Part shown: piece after piece, positions 34,544 to 42,789 of the stretch
Numbering within the stretch: the stretch's first letter is position 1
How the letters are laid out: each line of letters opens with the position of its first letter
Assembly: GCA_016792625.1 (NCBI GenBank)
Contig: JAEUKK010000138.1
Coordinates: forward strand, 1 to 42,789
Origin: Deltaproteobacteria bacterium
GTDB lineage: Bacteria > Myxococcota_A > UBA796 > UBA2385
Reading direction: 5' to 3'
DNA: 42,789 bases
Notes under the pieces: generated by a model
Databases searched by the model: none
What the model was told of the DNA's origin: nothing
The model's input: only the letters and a program-made list of their open reading frames with translations
Translations under genes and position numbers: made by a program

Positions 34544-35209
34544 TCAGCGCCCGCCGCTGCTGCTGCGCAGCTCGAGCAACATGCGGGTGACGCGGGTGCT
34601 GCGCTCGCTGCTGTCGTGCCGGTCGGGGTGGCAGAGGGCCAGCAGGTCTTGAAGGAAGGGCATCAGCGCCTTGCCGGCGTCTTGGCTCTCGTGCTTGACC
34701 CGGGCCAGCTCTTCGCGCAGCGCGCGTGAGGTGACGCGCAGCTCGTCATTCTCGCGCAGGGCCATCTCGAGCCGGCGCTCAAGGTCGGCTGCCCGCATGT
34801 CGGGGCCGCGGCGCTCGGCCACCGCTGCGCGGGCCTCTGCATCTGCGAGCCGCCGGCGGAGCTGGGCCAGCTCATCGACGCCGCTGCGCGCGGGCCCGGC
34901 GCCGAGGCCGCCGGTCGGGGCCTCGCCGGGGCTGTCCCAGCTGGGGGCGCCGCGGGCCGTCCAAGAGGAGGCGGGGGGCGCCTTGCGCGGCGGCGGGCGG
35001 ATCGGCCGACCGGGCAGGGTGAAGTGGATGGTGCCGTCGAGGCGCACCGCCATCACGCGCTCTTCGATGACCAGGCGCTCGGCGGCCTTGGCGGCGTCGG
35101 CGGCGCTGACCTCGAGGATGGCCGCCAGATCGTGGGCGGCGATCGGGTAGCTCTGCTGCTCGAGCACGGCCATGACGTTGTGGACCAGCCAGTCAGGCCG
35201 TTGGGTCAT
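34544..35209 (-). CDS. Protein with winged-helix-like start, coiled coil and HPD motif near the C-terminus
   Basis: A 221-residue protein. Residues ~1-70 have a winged-helix pattern (VHNVMAVLEQQSYPIAAHDL, ILEVSAADAAKAAERLV, VMAVRLDGTIHFTLPG). A Pro/Gly-rich linker follows (~70-115), then a coiled coil (LRRRLADAEARAAVAERR, LERRLEMALRENDELRVTSR). The end, LLALCHPDRHDSSERSTRVT, holds an HPD with a surrounding pattern like the J-domain helix II-loop-III of DnaJ proteins. It could link a DNA-binding or regulatory start to Hsp70 recruitment; this is inference. The ATG at 35209 has GGAG 7 bases upstream. It converges on the CDF gene. Confidence 0.6.
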   Translation of the reverse strand: MTQRPDWLVHNVMAVLEQQSYPIAAHDLAAILEVSAADAAKAAERLVIEERVMAVRLDGTIHFTLPGRPIRPPPRKAPPASSWTARGAPSWDSPGEAPTGGLGAGPARSGVDELAQLRRRLADAEARAAVAERRGPDMRAADLERRLEMALRENDELRVTSRALREELARVKHESQDAGKALMPFLQDLLALCHPDRHDSSERSTRVTRMLLELRSSSGGR

Positions 35210-35329
35210 CCAGGGCTCCAGGCGCGCGGGGGCGGCGCGCGCCCGAGGCTACCAGACCGCCCGGGCCGCGGCGAGCCCACCGCGGGAGCTGGGGTCAAGG
35301 CAGCGTCGGGCGCGTCGCTCTCGTCGAGC

Positions 35330-36091
35330 TCAGGAGAGCCCTTGGGCGCGCAGGTGCCGCTCGGCCGCCGGCAGGCCCCACCAGGGCACAAAAGGGAAGC
35401 GGTGGTGGGCGAGGTGGTAGCCGAAGTGGAAGCAGCTGAGCAGGCTCCACCAGGTGGGCGCGCCGCTGCTGCGGGCCCGGTGCTGGTCGGCGAAGGGCCG
35501 CGGGCCCTCGTGGTGGGGCAGGTAGGTGCCGAAGATGAAGAGCTGCACGCTGGACAGCAGCGCCGGCGCCGCGACGAGCAGCCAGAGGTCGAGGGCGCCG
35601 AGGCCGAAGCCGAGCTGGCCGATGTTGAACACCACCGCGATGATGGCCACCTGCCACCAGCGCAGGTAGCGCCGCTGAAAGGCCAAGAACCAGCGGACGG
35701 GCCCCGGGTGCGCGCCGTCATGCCAGTCAGGGTCGGCGGAGGAGGCGGGGGCGGCGTGGTGCAGGTGGTGGGCCGCCCGCAGCGCGCGGAAGGAGAAGGC
35801 GGCGTAGAGCCCGGCGCAGATGGCGCCCAGCGCGTCATTGAGGCGCGGGCGGCCCGGCGCGAGCACGCCGTGCATGGCGTCGTGGGCGCAGATGAAGACG
35901 CCGGTGCACAGCCAGGTGCGCAGGGTGACCAGCGGCAGGGCCCAGCCCAGATCAGCGAGCTGGAGGGCTTCTTCGCGCAGCAGGGGCGCGAGGCTCAGCG
36001 CCCAGCCCGCGAGCAGCAGGGCGCAGAGGGCGACGCCCTGCAGCGCGCCCGGCGGCGGTGGGCACGGGGCAGCGGTCGGCGCGGGGCCCAT
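35330..36091 (-). CDS. crtW: Beta-carotene ketolase (CrtW-type)
   Basis: A 253-residue membrane di-iron oxygenase that would add 4-keto groups to beta-ionone rings, giving echinenone or canthaxanthin. Histidine motifs in order: FICAHDAMHGVL (His70, His74), AAHHLHHAAPASSADPDWHD, FGTYLPHHEGPRPFADQHRA, and CFHFGYHLAHHRFPFVPWW. The FADQHRARSS and PWW elements separate it from plain fatty acid desaturases. ATG 36091; it lies 50 bases after the barrel-like gene and may belong to that transcript. No other carotenoid gene is in the window. A fatty acid desaturase is the main alternative. Confidence 0.85.
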   Translation of the reverse strand: MGPAPTAAPCPPPPGALQGVALCALLLAGWALSLAPLLREEALQLADLGWALPLVTLRTWLCTGVFICAHDAMHGVLAPGRPRLNDALGAICAGLYAAFSFRALRAAHHLHHAAPASSADPDWHDGAHPGPVRWFLAFQRRYLRWWQVAIIAVVFNIGQLGFGLGALDLWLLVAAPALLSSVQLFIFGTYLPHHEGPRPFADQHRARSSGAPTWWSLLSCFHFGYHLAHHRFPFVPWWGLPAAERHLRAQGLS

Positions 36092-36141
36092 CGGCACCTC
36101 CGACTCGCTGCTATCCCTGTGCAAACCCCGTGCACTCTCGA

Positions 36142-36888
36142 TCAGATGCCGATGCCGATGCCCCAGCCCTGCTGCGTGCCCTGGGCCATGACGAGGCGGC
36201 TCCAGTTCAGGGACAGGCGCACCTTCGAGACCCGCACGCCTGCGCCGGCGAACACGCTGTACTCGTGCAGGGCGCCGCTCCACTTCTCGCGGTCGCCGGC
36301 CACGTACCAGCCGGGCACCACGCCGACCGAGGCGTCGAAGACCTTGGTGTGCAGGTAGGGCGAGAGCACCCAGCGCAGGGTGGTGGCCGAGCCCAGGTCG
36401 ATGTCGCCGTATCGGAAGGTGTTGTAGGCCAGCTCGGGGCCGGTGCTGATGCCCACCGGCTTGAGGAAGGGGCCCATCATGTTGCCGATGCGCACGTCGT
36501 AGCCCTCGACCCCGCCCACGATGTAGGAGCCCTGCACATAGGCGTCGCCGACCATATCGGCGCCCTCGCGGTCGTTTTGGTAGCGGATGCCGCCGCGCAC
36601 GCCGAGGCTGGCGCCGATCGAGGCGGCGCCCTGCTCGCCGAAGACCACCGCCGAGATGATCGGCCGGGCGTAGGGCGACTTGTCGTAGGGGCCGGCGAAG
36701 ATGCCCGGCCCGGCGTCTTCTTCGGGGGCCTTTGGCTCATCTTTGTCGGGCGGCGGCGGCGCGGCCGGGCCCTCGGTGGTGTCGGGCCCCGGCTCGCCGG
36801 TGGGCAGCTCGTCTTGGGCGGCGGCGGGGGCCGAGAACAGGCCCAGGGTGGCCAAGCAGAGGGAGATCAGGGCGGCGCGGGACTTCAT
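36142..36888 (-). CDS. Exported protein with outer-membrane beta-barrel-like pattern
   Basis: A 248-residue protein. Signal peptide MKSRAALISLCLATLGLFSAPAAAQ leads to an acidic Pro-rich linker (25-65), then a region of alternating hydrophobic strands with aromatic turns (ASIGASLGVRGGIRYQN, DAYVQGSYIVGGVEGYDVRI, ELAYNTFRYGDIDLG, YSVFAGAGVRVSKVRLSLNW) ending GIGIGI. The strand pattern suggests a small outer-membrane barrel or lectin-like sandwich. I know no family. ATG 36888 lies 20 bases after the GDSL lipoprotein stop, so they are likely co-transcribed. Confidence 0.7.
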   Translation of the reverse strand: MKSRAALISLCLATLGLFSAPAAAQDELPTGEPGPDTTEGPAAPPPPDKDEPKAPEEDAGPGIFAGPYDKSPYARPIISAVVFGEQGAASIGASLGVRGGIRYQNDREGADMVGDAYVQGSYIVGGVEGYDVRIGNMMGPFLKPVGISTGPELAYNTFRYGDIDLGSATTLRWVLSPYLHTKVFDASVGVVPGWYVAGDREKWSGALHEYSVFAGAGVRVSKVRLSLNWSRLVMAQGTQQGWGIGIGI

Positions 36889-36908
36889 GGGGCCTCCGTC
36901 GGGCGGGC

Positions 36909-38516
36909 TCAGGGCGCTTCGGCCTCGAGCTCGAGCAGGTTGAGGTACAGGAAGCTGCCTTCGAGGCGGTCCAGCTCGAGGTGCAGCCGGCCGCGCGCGT
37001 CGGGCACCAGCCCGGTCAGCACCGCGACCTCACGATTGTTGCCGTCGTATCCATACGCGCCCACGCCGGCTCCGGTCGTGGTCAGGCTGGTGGAAGTGGG
37101 CGGCCCGGCTCCAAACACCACAAAACCCGTACGGCGCACCTCGGCCGCGTCGGCGCGGCTCGAGAAGAGGCGCAGGGTGTAGCGCGCCGCCGGATCGAGG
37201 CCGCTGAGCGTGATCCCCGCCGGGTCGTCGGGCTCACCCGCGTAGAAGAAGTCGCCGGTGGCCTCGGGCACCGCCATCGTGCCGAGCAGCTCACCGGGTG
37301 GGGCGCTCAGCCCGCCGTTGCGCAGGCCGTTGGCCCGAAAACCGCCGCTGAGCACCAGATCCACCGCGGTGGCCGCGCCGGTGGTCGTGCGCAGCCCGCG
37401 CAGGGCCTCGCCGGCGTGGGCCTGCTGGCCGCCGCTGAGCGGGTGCCAGCTGTTCCAGTGGATGCCGAAACCATCGGGAGAGGGCGCGGGCGCGCCGTCT
37501 TCGGGGTTGCTCGGGCCGAGATCGACGCGGATGTAGCTGCCCGGCGGCGGGCCTGCGGGCAGCGGGCCCGTCGCGGCGGGCAGGGCGGCGGCGACCGCGG
37601 GCAGCACGACGCTCTCCCACAGGGCGTAGCCTTCGGGCGAGAGGTGCAGCCCATCGTCGAGGAAGAGCCCGGCCTCGGGCGGCTCACCCCGGGCGAGGAA
37701 GGCCGCTGGCACGTCAATGTAGTGAAGAGAGGGGTGCAGGGCGCTCAGCGCCTGCCAGCCGGCGTTGACCTCGGCGGCGGTCGACCAGAGCGACCAGCGG
37801 GCCGGCGTCGGCGTGATCCCGATGTAGAGCAGGGGCGCCCCGGGCGCCGCGGCGTGCAGCTGCTCGGCGATGCAGCGCAGGTCGCCGAGCACCTGATCGG
37901 CCGGGCGGCCGTCGCCCACGTCATTGGTGCCGGCGAAGAGCAGCAGGCCGGCGGGCCGGTGCCGCACGATCAGCGCGTCAGCGTGCAGGGCGAGGTCCGC
38001 CGCCCGGGCCCCGCCGACCCCGCGCTGCAGCGGGTCAAAGGCGCTCAACGACCGCGCGGCCGACCGCCAGCGGCGCACGCTGCTGCTGCCGGCGACGAGC
38101 AGGCCGCCAGCCGGGGGCGGCGCGGCCTCATCCTGGGCGGTGTAGGTGGCGACCACCCCGGCGAAGGGGTCGTCCCCCACGTCAATCCGCTCGCAGGGGG
38201 CGTCGTCCCAGGGCAGGGGTGGCAGGGGCTCGGCGCTGTCTCCGGCGGTGCCATCGGCGCCGTCCGCTCCTCCTCCATCCGAGGCATCGGCGCCGTCCGC
38301 CGCAGCTCCGTCCGCCGCGCCGCCGTCCGCCGCGCCTCCGTCGGTGGCCGCGCCTCCTCCCCCGGCTCCCCCGCCGTCCGCCTGATTGGCGTCGTCGGCG
38401 TCATCTCCACCGCTGGACGCCCCGCCCTTGGACCCAGTGCAGGCGGCCCAGCAGAGGCCGCAGACGGCCAAGGCCAGCCAGCCCCGGGGCCTGGCGGGGT
38501 GCAGGCGGGGGCTCAC
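36909..38516 (-). CDS. SGNH/GDSL hydrolase lipoprotein with C-terminal carbohydrate-binding-like domain
   Basis: A 535-residue protein. A signal with lipobox WAAC (residue ~26) is followed by a Gly/Ala/Asp-rich linker (~28-95) and an SGNH hydrolase: LLVAGSSSVRRW (Ser nucleophile), VGGARAADLALHA, LLFAGTNDVGDG and FLDDGLHLSPEGYALW (Asp-x-x-His). From ~330 a beta-rich domain resembles malectin-like modules (YIRVDLGPSNPEDG, FGIHWNSWHPLSG, YTLRLFSSRAD). It would be a surface esterase or acyl hydrolase on a glycan. The GTG start at 38516 is one base after the kinase stop, showing translational coupling to the kinase. Confidence 0.8.
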   Translation of the reverse strand: MSPRLHPARPRGWLALAVCGLCWAACTGSKGGASSGGDDADDANQADGGGAGGGGAATDGGAADGGAADGAAADGADASDGGGADGADGTAGDSAEPLPPLPWDDAPCERIDVGDDPFAGVVATYTAQDEAAPPPAGGLLVAGSSSVRRWRSAARSLSAFDPLQRGVGGARAADLALHADALIVRHRPAGLLLFAGTNDVGDGRPADQVLGDLRCIAEQLHAAAPGAPLLYIGITPTPARWSLWSTAAEVNAGWQALSALHPSLHYIDVPAAFLARGEPPEAGLFLDDGLHLSPEGYALWESVVLPAVAAALPAATGPLPAGPPPGSYIRVDLGPSNPEDGAPAPSPDGFGIHWNSWHPLSGGQQAHAGEALRGLRTTTGAATAVDLVLSGGFRANGLRNGGLSAPPGELLGTMAVPEATGDFFYAGEPDDPAGITLSGLDPAARYTLRLFSSRADAAEVRRTGFVVFGAGPPTSTSLTTTGAGVGAYGYDGNNREVAVLTGLVPDARGRLHLELDRLEGSFLYLNLLELEAEAP

Positions 38517-38517
38517 C

Positions 38518-41500
38518 TCAGGCCTCGGGCTCGTCGAGCTCCAGATCGTCCACCTCGTCGAGGTGCATCCAGAGGCCGGCGATGGTCGGCTGGGCGCGGA
38601 AGCGGGCGGCGAGCGCGGGGGGCAGCTCGGCGGCGAGCTGCTGGGCGAGCCCGGCGGCCTCGCGGGCGGCCTCGTCGGCCTCGTCGGGCGGGGCGATCTG
38701 CGCGATGAGCGCGCGGGCCCGCAGCGCCCAGGTGCGCAGGCCGCGGCTGCTGGCGACCAGGGCGGCTTGGCGGGCGCAGGTCAGGGCGGGGTCGAGCTGG
38801 CCCATGGCGGTCCAGGCCTCGCCCATGACCAGCAGGACCTGGGTGCGGCGGGGCAGGTGCAGCCCGCCCAGCTCGGCCTGCACCTCGCCGAGGAGGACCT
38901 CGGCGTCAGCGATCTCGCCCTGCAGGCAGCGGGCGTGGGCCAGGGTGGCCCGCAGCGTGGGGCCATAGCGCTCGGGGTCGGCCTCTTGGGCGGCGCGCAG
39001 GCCGCCGCGCAGCTGCTCGACCGCCGCCTCGACCTGGCCGCGGCGCAGGGCCAGCCGCCCGCGGGCGAAGCGCGCCGCCACCAGATCGGCGCTGACGCCG
39101 AGCTCTTCGCCGATCGCGAGGCTGGCCCCCAGATCGGCGTCGGCCTCGTCGAGCAGGCCGGCGTGGAAGCGCCCCGAGGCCCGCACCCGCAGCAAAAAGG
39201 CCTCACCCTCGCGAAAGAGCGCGTCACGGGCCAGCTCGAGCCCGGCCTCGGCCCGCTCGAGCGCCGCGCCGTACTCGCCCTGCCAGATGAGCAGCTCGGC
39301 GAGGTTGCCCATGACCACCGCGCCCGAGCGCTTGTTGCGCAGCTCGGCGTGCAGGCCGCCGGCCTCGTCGAGCCCGCGGGTGGCCGCGCCGATGAGCCCG
39401 CGGCTGGCCTGCACCGCGGCCAGCGCGATCAAGATCTGCGCCCGGCTCTGGCGGCGGTCGGGGCCGTCCGCCCGGGCGAGGGCCTCGCTGGCCAAGCGCT
39501 GGCAGGCGTCGAGGTCACCCGACTCCCAGGCGAAGACCGCGAGGCGGTGCAGGGCGTCGCAGGCGGTGGCGTCGTCGCCCTGGGCCTCGGCGCCGCCGAG
39601 CACCGACTGCACGACGGCCTCGGCCTCCTCGATGTGGCCGAGGCGGCGCAGCACGCTGCCCAGGTCGAGGCCCGCGCGCCCGGCCAAGCGGTCGTCGCCG
39701 CTGGCCAGCGCCGCGCCCCGCAGCGCGAGCATGGTCTGGTGGGCGTCATTCCAGCGGCCGCGGTTGTATGCGATGGCCCCGCGCACCTGCAAGATCCCCA
39801 GGCGCGCGGCGGCGTAGTCCGCTGGGTCGAGCGCCCGCTGCGCCTCGCGCTCGAGCGGCCGGGCCCGCTCGGCGAGGGCCTCAGCCTCGGCCAACAAGCT
39901 GCGCTCCCACAGGCCGACGGCTGCTTTGACCAAGAAGCGCCAGGCCTCGGCCCCGTCGCCGCCCCGCCGCAGGTGCTCGCCGATCGCCTCGGCCAAGGCC
40001 GGGGTGGGCGCGCCGCGGGCGGCCAGGGCGCGGCCCAGCCCGAGGTGCCAAGCGGCCCGGCGGCTGCTCGGCATGTCGCGGTAGAGCACGTCGGCGATGC
40101 GCTGCTGGGCGAGCTGGTGAAAGACCTGCAGGCTCAAGTGGCGCTCGAGCACGAGCCCGCGGTCGACCAGGCCGTCGACCCGGTCGAGCGCCTCTTCTTC
40201 GTCGCCCGCGCCGACCACGTCGAGCAGCACCTCGAGCTCGAGCTCGGCCCCGTGCACGGCCAGCGCCTCGAGCATCGCCCGCTCGGGCGCCGAGGCGTTG
40301 GCGAGGCGGCGGGCGACCGCGGCCCGCACCGCGGCGGGCAGCTGGGCGTCGACATCACCCACCTCGGTGGCGGCGTCTTCACCGAGCTCGTCGATGTCTT
40401 CACCCCCGCTGTGGGCGGCGCGGGCGCCCCCCTCGCGGCGGGCGCGCAGGGCCTCGGTCAGCAGCAGCGGCGCCCCGCCGGTCTCATCGAAGAGGCGCAG
40501 GGCCTCGGCCGAGCCGGCGGCCGGGGCGGCCTCGCCGAGCACCGCGGCGCAGAGCTCGCCCACCTCGTCGGGTGAGAGGGGCCCGAGCTCGAGGCGCAGG
40601 GGAGGTTGGCCCAGCTCGGCCCCGTCGCGCAGCCCGCGCAGGTTGGGCGTGGGCAGGTCGGTGCGGGCCGTGCCGAGGATGAGCAGGGGCAGCTTGTCGC
40701 GCGCGATGAGGGTGCGGGCGAGGTAGCCGAGCAGGGCGGTGATCGGCGCTGGGGCGTGGTGCAGGTCGTCGAGCGCGACGATGTTGGGCCCCTCGGCGAG
40801 CAGCTTGTCCAAAGCGAGCCGCACGCCGTCAAAGAGGCGGTAGCGCAAGTCACCGCCCACCCGGCCCTTGCCGCCCTCAAAAGCGGCGATGGCCTGGTGG
40901 AGCTCGGCGGGCACCCCTGCTCCCAGCTCTTTGCCGATGTCTTCGGCCACGCGGAGCAGCGCGCCAAAAGCGCCCTCGTTCGCGGTCATGCGCGCGGCGT
41001 GTACGGGGATGCCGATCTGCCGCGCCTGCTGCAAGCCGAGGCGGAAGAGCCGGGTGCGCCCGACCCCGCTGGGGCCTTCGAGCAGCAGCACCCCGCCCTG
41101 GCCACGGGTCAGGGCTGAGACGGCGTCGTGCAGCAGCTCGCGCTCAAAGGTGCGGCCGACCAAGGGGGGCTCCCACTCGCGCTCATCGGTGACGAGGCCG
41201 TCGAGGGGCGCGGCCTCGGCCCGCTGCAAGGCCAGCAGCACCTCGTGGGCCGACTGCGGGCGGTCGCGGGGCTTCTTGCGCAGCAGCCGCATGCAGATGT
41301 CGTTGAGATGCGCGGGGATCCCCGGGATCATCGTGCTCGGGGGCACCGGGTCGACGTCGCGGTGGGCGGCCAGCCAGCCGGCCATGTCTTTGGCCGCAAA
41401 GGGGCGCCGGCCGGTCAACATGGCGTAGAGGATGACCCCGAGGCTGTAGAGGTCGCCGCGGTGGTCAATGGGCGCGCCGGTCAGCTGCTCGGGCGAGGCG

Positions 41501-42150
41501 TAGGCCCAGGTGCCGACGAGCGTGGTGCTGACGAAGGCCTCACCCTCGGGGTCGAGCTCTTTGACGATGCCGAAGTCGGTCAGCTTGCAGCGGCCCTGGG
41601 CGTCGAGCAGGATGTTGCTCGGCTTGAGATCGCGGTGCACCAGGCCCTTGCGGTGGATGTAGGCCAGGGCCCGGCAGATGTCGGCGAGGCTGTCTTCGAC
41701 CCGGGCCCAGCGCTCAGCCGGCGTGATCAGCTTCCACGAGCGGATCTCGGAGTGCAGGTCGCGGCCCTCGACGTACTCCATCGCGAAGTAGGGGTGGCCG
41801 GAGACATCGCCGTAATCATCGACCCGGATGATGTTCTCGTGCCGCAGGCGGGACAGGGCGCGGAACTCGCGCCGAAAGCGCAGCTCGCCTGTGTCTTTGC
41901 GGCTCGACTTCAGCACCTTGAGCGCCACCTCGCGGCCGTCGGGCCCGCGCACCAGCGCGACGTGGGCCATGCCGCCCGAGGCCACCCGCCGCAGCAGCGT
42001 GTAGCGGCCGATCGCCGCGCCGGGGTCGAGCCGCAGGTCGCCCAGATCGAGCGCGCCGTCGTCGATCACGCCCGCCGCCTCGCCGGATGGCAGCTCGGGG
42101 GCAGGCACGGGGCGCGCGGGGCGCTGGGGGGCGACGGGCTCGGGTCCCAC
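38518..42150 (-). CDS. Ser/Thr protein kinase with AAA-type ATPase and TPR region
   Basis: A 1210-residue protein. The kinase domain (~45-330) has GRYTLLRRVASGGMAHVALV, VALKVLKSS (Lys), the HRDLKPSNILL catalytic loop near residue 171, TDFGIVKEL near 190, and ASPEQL. An AAA/STAND-like ATPase follows with Walker A GPSGVGRTRL near 357-366 and Walker B-like IVALDDLHHA. TPR-like helix pairs fill ~650-1190. This layout is common in myxobacteria and probably links an input sensed by the TPR or ATPase part to phosphorylation. The start GTG 42150 has GGAGG 7 bases upstream; TTG 42189 is the alternative. The GDSL lipoprotein gene follows in a coupled arrangement. Confidence 0.92.
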   Translation of the reverse strand: MGPEPVAPQRPARPVPAPELPSGEAAGVIDDGALDLGDLRLDPGAAIGRYTLLRRVASGGMAHVALVRGPDGREVALKVLKSSRKDTGELRFRREFRALSRLRHENIIRVDDYGDVSGHPYFAMEYVEGRDLHSEIRSWKLITPAERWARVEDSLADICRALAYIHRKGLVHRDLKPSNILLDAQGRCKLTDFGIVKELDPEGEAFVSTTLVGTWAYASPEQLTGAPIDHRGDLYSLGVILYAMLTGRRPFAAKDMAGWLAAHRDVDPVPPSTMIPGIPAHLNDICMRLLRKKPRDRPQSAHEVLLALQRAEAAPLDGLVTDEREWEPPLVGRTFERELLHDAVSALTRGQGGVLLLEGPSGVGRTRLFRLGLQQARQIGIPVHAARMTANEGAFGALLRVAEDIGKELGAGVPAELHQAIAAFEGGKGRVGGDLRYRLFDGVRLALDKLLAEGPNIVALDDLHHAPAPITALLGYLARTLIARDKLPLLILGTARTDLPTPNLRGLRDGAELGQPPLRLELGPLSPDEVGELCAAVLGEAAPAAGSAEALRLFDETGGAPLLLTEALRARREGGARAAHSGGEDIDELGEDAATEVGDVDAQLPAAVRAAVARRLANASAPERAMLEALAVHGAELELEVLLDVVGAGDEEEALDRVDGLVDRGLVLERHLSLQVFHQLAQQRIADVLYRDMPSSRRAAWHLGLGRALAARGAPTPALAEAIGEHLRRGGDGAEAWRFLVKAAVGLWERSLLAEAEALAERARPLEREAQRALDPADYAAARLGILQVRGAIAYNRGRWNDAHQTMLALRGAALASGDDRLAGRAGLDLGSVLRRLGHIEEAEAVVQSVLGGAEAQGDDATACDALHRLAVFAWESGDLDACQRLASEALARADGPDRRQSRAQILIALAAVQASRGLIGAATRGLDEAGGLHAELRNKRSGAVVMGNLAELLIWQGEYGAALERAEAGLELARDALFREGEAFLLRVRASGRFHAGLLDEADADLGASLAIGEELGVSADLVAARFARGRLALRRGQVEAAVEQLRGGLRAAQEADPERYGPTLRATLAHARCLQGEIADAEVLLGEVQAELGGLHLPRRTQVLLVMGEAWTAMGQLDPALTCARQAALVASSRGLRTWALRARALIAQIAPPDEADEAAREAAGLAQQLAAELPPALAARFRAQPTIAGLWMHLDEVDDLELDEPEA

Positions 42151-42201
42151 GGGGCGGCCTCCGCGGGCATGGTAGCCCGTCGGGGCCAACCGAGCCGAAG
42201 A

Positions 42202-42789
42202 TCAGGCCCCAGCGCGGGTGATCGGTGGGCCCCCGCCCCCATCGGTGGGCGCGGGGTGGGCCCAGCGCCGCAGCAGCGCCGCCGGATCGTGCACCTGCTC
42301 GGCCAGCGCCGCCCGCAGGCGCTCCAGCGCGGGGCTGGGCGCCGCGCGGGCCCCCTCGCCCTCGGCGCAGAGGTGTAGGGCGGGCAGCCGCAGGCCGCCG
42401 AGCGCGGGGTGGGCGGTGCGCTCGAGCGCCTCGTCGGCCGCGTCGAGGGCGGCCGGGTCACCGGCCCGGGCCAGCGCCGCCGCGGCGTCCAGCGCGATCA
42501 GCGCCGCGGCCACCGGGTTCGGCGCCGGCGGGCGGGCCAGGGCCGCCCAGGCCTCGGCCGCAGCCTCGCCCGGGTCGGGGGTGGCGCGCGCGCGCAGGGC
42601 GGCGACTTGGCCGATGGGGTCGTCAACCCCGACGAGGCCGCCGTCGGCGGCCGCGGGCAGCAGGGCCAGCCCCTCTTCGAACAGGCCGAGCGCGCACAGC
42701 GCCCGCGCCACCGCGGCCGCGGCCAGCCAAGCGCCGGGCCCGACCAGCGGGCGGGCCCGCAGCGCCCCGGCGGCCCGCCGGGCGAGGCC
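42202..42789 (-). CDS. TPR-like protein, 3' part of a gene that continues past the right edge
   Basis: The frame is open to the window edge and ends at 42202, giving at least 195 residues. The sequence is Ala/Leu-rich with repeated helix pairs (VARALCALGLFEEGLALLPA, DPIGQVAALRARATPDPG, LIALDAAAALARAGDPAALD, EALERTAHPALGG), compatible with TPR or a similar repeat. There is no signal for its function. It is 51 bases upstream of the kinase gene, same strand, so it may be transcribed with it. The start is outside the window. Confidence 0.55.
   Translation of the reverse strand, partial: GLARRAAGALRARPLVGPGAWLAAAAVARALCALGLFEEGLALLPAAADGGLVGVDDPIGQVAALRARATPDPGEAAAEAWAALARPPAPNPVAAALIALDAAAALARAGDPAALDAADEALERTAHPALGGLRLPALHLCAEGEGARAAPSPALERLRAALAEQVHDPAALLRRWAHPAPTDGGGGPPITRAGA

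Overview
The window is a very GC-rich, densely coded stretch of chromosome in which most of the roughly 28 genes use GTG as freely as ATG. The gene content points to a Myxococcota (former Deltaproteobacteria) genome. It holds a Ser/Thr protein kinase fused to an AAA-type ATPase and TPR repeats, many lipoproteins and secreted proteins of unknown function, a sulfatase-TPR lipoprotein, and Gly/Ala-rich low-complexity tracts. This assignment is an inference from content; there is no rRNA or other marker here, and no tRNA, CRISPR array or phage block was seen.

Region by region. (1) 1-740 differs from the rest: lower GC, the putative end of an IS21-like element, a small orphan gene and an integron attC-like sequence. 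(2) 741-5207 carries a VOC-fold protein, a His/Asp-repeat secreted protein, a strictosidine-synthase-like beta-propeller and a sulfatase-TPR lipoprotein. (3) 5309-9172 carries selD, a polytopic membrane protein and an extradiol dioxygenase with a Tat-type signal. (4) 9182-14262 is a translationally coupled DUF2339/DUF3999-like membrane pair; the DUF2339 protein contains a 42-bp tandem repeat. (5) 14425-19387 has a ThDP enzyme, a 580-base gap rich in inverted and direct repeats, a small membrane protein, and a striking fusion of a ZIP transporter, an SO_0444-like permease and a His-rich tail.

(6) 24017 down to 19404 (minus strand) looks like one operon: a DegT-type sugar aminotransferase, a single-pass membrane protein, an SGNH/AlgX-like esterase and a catalytically dead asparagine-synthetase homologue. 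It reads as a surface-glycan or lipid modification module. (7) 26157-24140 is a TPP riboswitch followed by thiC. (8) 27133-26191 is a pair of small exported proteins, one with 33-bp repeats, followed upstream by a GST gene and speA (arginine decarboxylase). (9) 30427-34513 holds a small orphan, a radical SAM protein, a secreted protein and a ZNT9-type cation diffusion facilitator. (10) 42789 down to 34544 (minus strand) is a long same-strand run: a TPR-like partial gene, the kinase-ATPase-TPR protein, a GDSL lipoprotein starting one base after the kinase stop, a barrel-like exported protein, an orphan CrtW-type beta-carotene ketolase, and a protein with a winged-helix-like start and an HPD motif near its C-terminus.

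The best candidates for something undescribed are the ZIP-permease-His fusion (17318-19387), the four-gene operon with the pseudo-asparagine synthetase (19404-24017), and the repeat- and hairpin-rich gap at 16171-16753. Recurrent in-frame tandem repeats (33, 42, 33 and 15 bp) in four unrelated genes suggest active repeat expansion in this genome.
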